DNA from: Cliona cf. orientalis
Taxonomy: Eukaryota; Porifera; Demospongiae; Clionaida; Clionaidae
Direction of reading: 5' to 3'
Length of the DNA stretch: 64,000 bases
Assembly: GCA_963930775.1 (NCBI GenBank)
Contig: OZ005689.1
Location: 30,652,159-30,716,158, forward strand
Below, piece after piece: positions 58,216 through 64,000 of this stretch. The notes under the pieces are model-generated. The model saw nothing but the letters and a program-made list of their open reading frames with translations, ran no database searches and was not told where the DNA came from. The position numbers and the translations under genes were made by a program. Each line of letters opens with the position of its first letter. The first letter of the stretch is position 1.

Positions 58216-59158
58216 CAGCCGGACAACCTTTTTTGTGGCTAAAGGCCCGTCAGACCCAGCCGCTGGGTGTGATGGACATGTAAAAACCACTCCCGCTAAA
58301 AGTGCATGCGCTTATTAGACAGTAACTTGATTTCAACCCTATTGCAAAATGATTGAAACCACAAAATAATAGCATATTATGCAGTTATGATCAGCTGCTG
58401 TAGACAGTGGAGTAGAAGGTTGCTGAACAGGCGGAGACTGACCAGCTGGCAGAGGAGAAAGACTCGCTGCTGGAGGAGGTAGAGGCCACTGACACCTTCA
58501 TTTGCATTTTATTCATTTCTCCTCTCTCTCTCTCTCTCGATCTCCCCCACCCCCCCTCTCCCTAAATTGTCTGGAGGAGGGAGAAAGTAATACATGTGCC
58601 TTAGCATGGCGATGTGAAGTTACGATGACAGTAGAGGGGAGTATTAATCCCATTTCCAGCTACATGTAGCTAGAGAAGTAGTGAAAGAAACCTCCCACTG
58701 TATGTATGTATACACACTCTTTCACTCACACACACATGCACACATACACACACTTTTGTCAATAAAGATTCTTACCAGGCCCTTTCTCCTCCCGTCAAAG
58801 GGCCTACGTACAAATCAATGTGCTCTAGTATTGCTACACTCTCAACTCTCTAAGATATAGGGCTTTGCTCACCCAAAGTTTGTGTGATAAAGTAATTTCT
58901 GTTTACGCGTTGACTTTAGCAGGATCAGCCTTGCTCCCAGGTCTCATCTGGCTGGGAGGTGAGTAGCACCACATGCTCCAAGGCTGAGGATATTCATGTG
59001 AACTTTGACCATGCGTGGGCGGAACACTATCGTAACCTTAATAACTTACTATAATATATCCCACACACATGCATACAAAGGGGTTGAATAAGGATGGGAG
59101 TCATATATTATTATTGCAAGCTTGGTTACGTACTGTATAGTGTTCCGGGTAAGTGCCT
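57917..59158. other. No confident gene; TC/CA microsatellites
   Basis: TC and CA runs at 57960-58010, 58110-58215 and 58520-58560. A segment at 58415-58490 reads QAETDQLAEEKDSLLEEVEA on the plus strand and could be a coiled-coil exon, but no partner exons were found. Confidence 0.4.
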
Positions 59159-59159
59159 A

Positions 59160-59727
59160 TTAGGCCAAGCAAAGTTAATTAATAGTTTCTCAGGCCCGCC
59201 CGCATCAAATTTTGAGAAACAAGACTTTTTTATTTATTTTTCACGTGAGCAGTCACGTGCTAATTAATTTAATTAACAGACAAAAATCAGTAAAGAGTTC
59301 ATGAAACTAACTGTTTTCTGGCATCTCGAGACAGTTTGGTTGACATCTCACAACTGAAGTCCCCGTGAAAGTGGTATTTAGCCAGCAGCTAGCTGGCTAT
59401 TTTCTTCAAAGATGATGACGTCATCTGGTGCAGGCTAAATCTTGTCATCTTACAAGGTTAGTACGACTGATAAAACTTTTCTCTACTAAATAGAAAGCTA
59501 AACTTGATTGTTAGGCTGAATATTCTCTCTGGTTGGACTTCAATACTTGTATTTCAGCACTAGCTGGTGTATCAACCACGTGCAGCACTAGCGAAAATGG
59601 GCGTGGTCACTATCGCCACGCCCATTTTTCATTAAAAAATAAAATAAAAAGCCGCCTCCCGCATGGGTTTTGAAATTTGAAAGCCTGAGAAACTAGTAAT
59701 TAAGTTTGTTTGGCCTTAACGCTAAAA
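59160..59727. mobile_element. MITE with GGCCAAGCAAAGTTAATTAA ends
   Basis: The left end GGCCAAGCAAAGTTAATTAA, then TAGTTTCTCAGGC, returns inverted at the right (GCCTGAGAAACTAGTAATTA, then AGTTTGTTTGGCC). About 565 bp, non-coding. Confidence 0.65.
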
Positions 59728-59989
59728 CATAACTAACGATTTTGGACCACATGGGCCCTTACCCAGGATCAAAATTCCATACGTTTGTATAGAAGCTGCT
59801 ACAGTTGTCCCATGAAATGCGGTACATAGGCGCTTACCCAGGAGTGGGCACTTGCCCAGGACACTATGGTATTAATAAGCAATATATTCGCAGAATTAAA
59901 ATTTGCTAACAAGAGCAGGGGTTAAAAATTGTGCCAATACTCTCCTGATGAAATTCTGACTATTATGGTAATTGTTTCTTCCACTCAGA

Positions 59990-60372
59990 GACAAAATCAA
60001 GTGTAATACCTTCGGATACCAGTATTGAATCAGATGATGAGGAATGGGAAGGTATCGTAGAATAATTTTATTATAGTAATGTTAATATTATTTTAATGAT
60101 TTTGCACAGATCTCACACAGAAGAGTGCATCTGTAGTTGTGATGACTGCATTTGCAGTCCACTTTCTTAAGGAAGTGAGCAGGAGTCAGCTACAATCTGC
60201 TGCCAGGAAACTACTCACTAAGCAGGAGAAAATTTGGTTACAACCACTTGAAAAAAGTGAATTTTTATTACCATTAGCAAAGGCATTCATAAAGAAGAAA
60301 GTAGTGAAAATCAAGAAGGGGGCCAATCCACAAACGTCAAGGGATGACTTGATAAAGATTAGTCCTTTTTAA
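59990..60372 (+). CDS. C-terminal exons of an unknown protein, near the right end of element 3
   Basis: Two exons fit in phase: about 59990-60051 (TKSSVIPSDTSIESDDEEWE) and about 60110-60372, ending at a TAA. The last exon encodes a helical domain (MTAFAVHFLKEVSRSQLQSA, then KLLTKQEKIWLQPLEKSEFL) and a Lys-rich tail. I recognise no family. It occupies the same place relative to a transposon end as the PARP gene in element 1, so it may be carried by the element. Upstream exons were not identified. Confidence 0.5.
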
Positions 60373-60429
60373 GAGGAGCAGTGGTGGTATAGCTAACTGG
60401 CTACTTGTAAACTTGAGGAGAAGAGAAAA

Positions 60430-61293
60430 TTAATATTATTAGTGTAAATTTTTGTCATTAGAAGCAATTATTGGGAAATGAAATAGTGGGAGTCACAATG
60501 GGAATAACACCATCCAATCTTGGGATATGCAGTCACAGTATCGGGATATAGGCAGATACGAGTGTTGGGAAAGGCAGCATCCCAGAGTGAAGCACGTTGG
60601 GAATTACACCATCCAATCTTGGGATATGCAGTCACAGTATCGGGATAGAAGCAGATACCAGTATTGGGAAATGCAGCATCCCAGAGTGAAGCATGTAATT
60701 GTTGGGAATTACATCATCCAATCTTGGGATATGCAGTCACAGTATCGGGATATCAGCAGATACCAGTATTGGGAAAGGCAGCATCCCAGAGTGAAGCATG
60801 TTGGGAATTACATCATCCAATCTTGGGATATGTAGTCACAGTATCGGGATATATGCAGATACCAGTATTGGGAAATGCAGCTGAAGCATGTTGGGAACTT
60901 CACCATCCAATCTTGGGATCCGCTTGGATACCTACATAGGGAAATGCAGTAAAATAGTATATCAGATATTGGGAATATGCAGTCAAAATCGACGTAACAT
61001 GATTGGGAAGAATTAATTTCAATATTGGGATTTCAAATGATAATCCCAATATGATATACTTTCTATTGATTTCACATTATTGGGAATCAGTAAACCTGTG
61101 ATTGTGATTTGTTCCAATAATAATACATATTGGGAATGCATATTATAAACCCTAGCTCAGATATAGATTGGGTTTATACTATTTCCCGATGTGTGAGATT
61201 GTTCGACGAATCCAATATTGGGACTTAATATTGGGAATCAATGAAAATCACAATATTAATCCCAACATTGGAATTACCAAACTTTTTCCTGTG
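60430..61293. mobile_element. Right end of a third CACTA-like element with TTGGGA array
   Basis: The terminus, read inward, is CACAGGAAAAAGTTTGGTAA (ends at 61293). TTGGGA/TCCCAA words recur about every 20-35 bp in both orientations over about 850 bp. The proximal part (60511-60960) is a tandem repeat of about 99 bp in four to five copies, beginning CATCCAATCTTGGGATATGC. The structure parallels the arrays of elements 1 and 2 but with a different word. The left end is not visible. Confidence 0.6.
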
Positions 61294-61699
61294 TAAGAGT
61301 GCTCATTCTTGGACGTCCTTGTAAAGGCAGATAAAAATAATTAAGAAATAAAGCCTGCTCAGCTCTCCAAAAAAAATTCAGCAAATGACCCCTGTCCATC
61401 CCAGTCTAAGAGCCACGTGGCAGCCCAGACAGGGCAAGTTGATTCTACTGGGAGTTTCATGCTTTGATCCAGACAAACTTTTATATCTACACATTGTAAT
61501 TGGTATGTGTATAGTAGGCATCCTCTGAAGTGCCCTGAGGGAGAGAGCTGGTGAGTGAGTTATAGTTAGTTATCAAAGAATTTCATGTAGAAGTCACCCT
61601 TGCTCTCCTCTCTCTCCGCCGCACTCACACACATACACGCCATGATGAACTGCAGCTGCTGTCTACATGATACTCTGTCTCTCTCCTTCCCTCACTCAC

Positions 61700-63865
61700 A
61701 CGTACACATACATGTACACTGCACGTGATCTGGTGTCTACTCCCTACCTCCCTCCCTCCCCCATTCACTCATTTACACACACACTGAAGGTGATTTAGTA
61801 TCTACATGTACACATGTGCAGCATATCTGATCTAGTGACACTTTACATGTAAGTACAGTGTACATACATGTGTGTTTCTCTCTCTTCCCCCCCCCCCCTC
61901 TCTCTGCCCCTCTCTCTCTCTCTCACACTTACACACACACTGAAGGTGATCTGGTGTCTACATGTACGCACGTGCAGAATGTCTGATCTAGTGACACTTT
62001 GATCAACATATAAGTACAGTTAATGTACATGTGTGTTCCTCTCTCTCCCCTCTTTCTCTCTCTGTCCCTCCCTCACTCAGACACACATGCACATACACTG
62101 ACTCAGAAGGTGATCTGGTGTCTACATATCCACATGTATGTCATCAACTAGTTAGACTTTAATCAACATGTAAGTACATACAGTGTATGTACATGTGTGT
62201 TTCCCTCTCTTCCCCCCCCCCCCCCCCCCATGTACATGTGTGTTCCTCTCTCACTCTCACATTCACTCACACACACACACTGATGGTGATCTGGTGTCTA
62301 CATGTACGCATGTGCAGTATGTCTGATCTAGTGACACTTTAATCAACATGTAAGTGCAGTATATGTACATGTGTGTTCCTCTCTCCCTCACTCTCTCTGC
62401 ACCTCCCTCCCTCACTCAGACACATGCACATACACTGACTCAGAAGGTGATCTGGTGTCTACATGTCCACATGAAAGTTCTTAGCTTAACAAGGATGGGC
62501 ACACACACTCTCATCACCCCATCTACATCCTAAAGCTAGCTGGAAGAGAAAAAATCCGGGCAGCCACCGGGAATCGAACCCAGGGCCACTGGCTTGAGCC
62601 ACCAGCGCTCTACCACTGAGCTACGACCACCCTTAGGCACCCGAACTCCCCCCTTCCAGCTTTAAGGGCGAAAGTCAACCCTATACCCAAACTACGTTCA
62701 CGGAGTCTGCCGGGATAATTAAATCACCAAAGCACAGAGCCCCAACAATAGTAATTACATGAAAGTTCTTAGCTTAACAAGGATGGGCACACACACTCTC
62801 ATCACCCCATCTACATCCTAAAGCTAGCTGGAAGAGAAAAAATCCGGGCAGCCACCGGGAATCGAACCCAGGGCCACTGGCTTGAGCCACCAGCGCTCTA
62901 CCACTGAGCTACGACCACCCTTAGGCACCCGAACTCCCCCCTTCCAGCTTTAAGGGCGAAAGTCAACCCTATACCCAAACTACGTTCACGGAGTCTGCCG
63001 GGATAATTAAATCACCAAAGCACAGAGCCCCAACAATAGTAATTACATGAAAGTTCTTAGCTTAACAAGGATGGGCACACACACTCTCATCACCCCATCT
63101 ACATCCTAAAGCTAGCTGGAAGAGAAAAAATCCGGGTAGCCACCGGGAATCGAACCCAGGGCCACTGGCTTGAGCCACCAGCGCTCTACCACTGAGCTAC
63201 GACCACCCTTAGGCACCCGAACTCCCCCCTTCCAGCTTTAAGGGCGAAAGTCAACCCTATACCCAAACTACGTTCACGGAGTCTGCCGGGATAATTAAAT
63301 CACCAAAGCACAGAGCCCCAACAATAGTAATTACATATGTATGTCATCAACTTGTGATACTTTAGTCAACATGTAAGTACAGTGTATGTACATGTGTTTC
63401 TCTCCCTCCCTCTCTCTCTATCTCACTCTCATACTCACTCACATACACACACTGAAGGTTGATCTAGTGATACTTAGATCAACATGTAAGTACAGTGTAT
63501 GTACACGTGTGTTCCTCTCTCGCTTTCACTCACACACACACTGAAGGTGATCTGGTGTCTACATGTACACGTGCAGATCTACTGACACTTGGATCAACAT
63601 GTAAGTACAGTGTATGTACTTCCGAGTTTCTCTCTCTCTCACTCTCACATACACACACTGAAGGTTGATCTAGTGACACTAAGTTCAACATGTAAGTACA
63701 GTGTATGTACATGTGTGTTTCTCTCTCTCTCTCACGTTCACTCACACACGCACTGAAGGTGATCTGGTCTCTACATGTACACATGTGCAGATCTAGTGAC
63801 AATTGGATCAACATGTAAGTACAGTGTATGTACGTGTGTGTTCCACTCCTCTCTCACTCATATAC
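61700..63865. repeat. Complex satellite, about ten units of 90-165 bp
   Basis: Each unit carries GAAGGTGATCTGGTGTCTAC, TGCAG...GATCTAGTGACACTT, ATCAACATGTAAGTACAGTG and TATGTACATGTGTGTT, then TC- and CA-rich microsatellite of variable length. The array is interrupted at 62471-63334. Confidence 0.85.
62471..63334 (-). repeat. Three tandem 288-bp units, each with a tRNA-like (SINE) head
   Basis: The units start at 62471, 62759 and 63047 and are almost identical. On the minus strand each has an A box TAGCTCAGTGGTAGAGCGC and a B box GGTTCGATTCC about 45 bp later, as in RNA polymerase III promoters. The T stem pairs, but the acceptor stem does not, so this is a tRNA-derived SINE head rather than a tRNA gene. 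A T-run follows. The block splits one satellite unit. Confidence 0.75.
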
Positions 63866-63868
63866 ACA

Positions 63869-64000
63869 CACAGCAAAAAAATGGGGTGAAATACGAATTC
63901 CCGTCAATTTCTGCTAACGGGAAAATCGACGGGCATTAAAGAATTTGCTGGTACTGTGCAATTTCCTGTCTCGATATCTGCGGTGGTGACCGCAGCAAAA
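63869..64000. mobile_element. Left end of a fourth CACTA-like element (runs off window)
   Basis: CACAGCAAAAAAATGGGGTG closely matches the right terminus of element 1 read inward (CACAGCAAAAAATGAGGGG). CCCGTCAATTT and CGACGGG words in both orientations follow at once, as in a subterminal array. Confidence 0.5.

Noticed and set aside
60511..60960. CRISPR-like array
   Set aside because: Repeats of about 99 bp are contiguous, without unique spacers, and the DNA is eukaryotic. It is a tandem repeat within a subterminal array.
62573..62650. Functional tRNA gene in each 288-bp unit
   Set aside because: A and B boxes fit and the T stem pairs, but the acceptor stem does not pair and the unit is repeated in tandem. 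A tRNA-derived SINE head fits better.

Overview
This is a window of animal nuclear DNA, most likely from a sponge or a similarly early-branching marine invertebrate. Genes have many small exons with GT-AG introns, introns are AT-rich and short, and DNA transposons dominate. The protein families seen here (TKL/IRAK-like kinases, GCC2/GCC3-type multipass surface proteins, SAMD3-like SAM proteins, integrase-like proteins) are ones I associate with sponge, cnidarian and fish genomes. The species assignment is inference.

Layout. 1-2505: an Ig-plus-kinase gene (K1, +). 2617-11385: a CACTA-like transposon (element 1) with a SAM-domain gene A1 (-), a divergent transposase-like gene B1 (+) and a PARP catalytic gene (+). 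11940-14322: a decayed DDE integrase gene (-). 14591-16735: a second kinase copy (K2, -), inverted relative to K1. 17509-29512: a second CACTA-like transposon (element 2) with the same divergent A2/B2 pair, and with a foldback element, a TTAA-target element and a Penelope-like remnant nested in its right half. 30273-31761: the end of a multipass surface-protein gene with one exon inverted. 32325-35070: a nearly intact piggyBac transposase gene. 35903-37050: Tc1-like and other fragments. 37380-39499: two copies of a TA-target MITE. 39502-46019: a ruined Gypsy element broken by four insertions. 46530-50378: a decayed transposase/Ulp1-protease/PHD gene split by a third MITE copy. 53495-57911: a young, complete Ty3/Gypsy-type LTR retrotransposon. 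59160-61293: a MITE, two exons of an unknown gene and the right end of a third CACTA-like element. 61700-63865: a satellite containing three tandem tRNA-like repeats. 63869-64000: the left end of a fourth CACTA-like element.

The most interesting system is the pair of CACTA-like elements. Each has a SAM/SAMD3-like protein and a zinc-finger/Tnp2-like transposase transcribed head to head from a 140-215 bp shared promoter. Each is bounded by dense arrays of a short word in both orientations, and the word differs between elements: GGTTA/TAACC in element 1, TTGTTA/TAACAA in element 2. Element 2 has clear ends, CACTGTAA-N7-TTTGTTAA in inverted orientation, with TA on both flanks. By analogy with plant CACTA elements, the arrays would be binding sites for an element-specific DNA-binding protein, and the transposase would cut the ends. 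Both copies carry frameshifts and are probably no longer autonomous.
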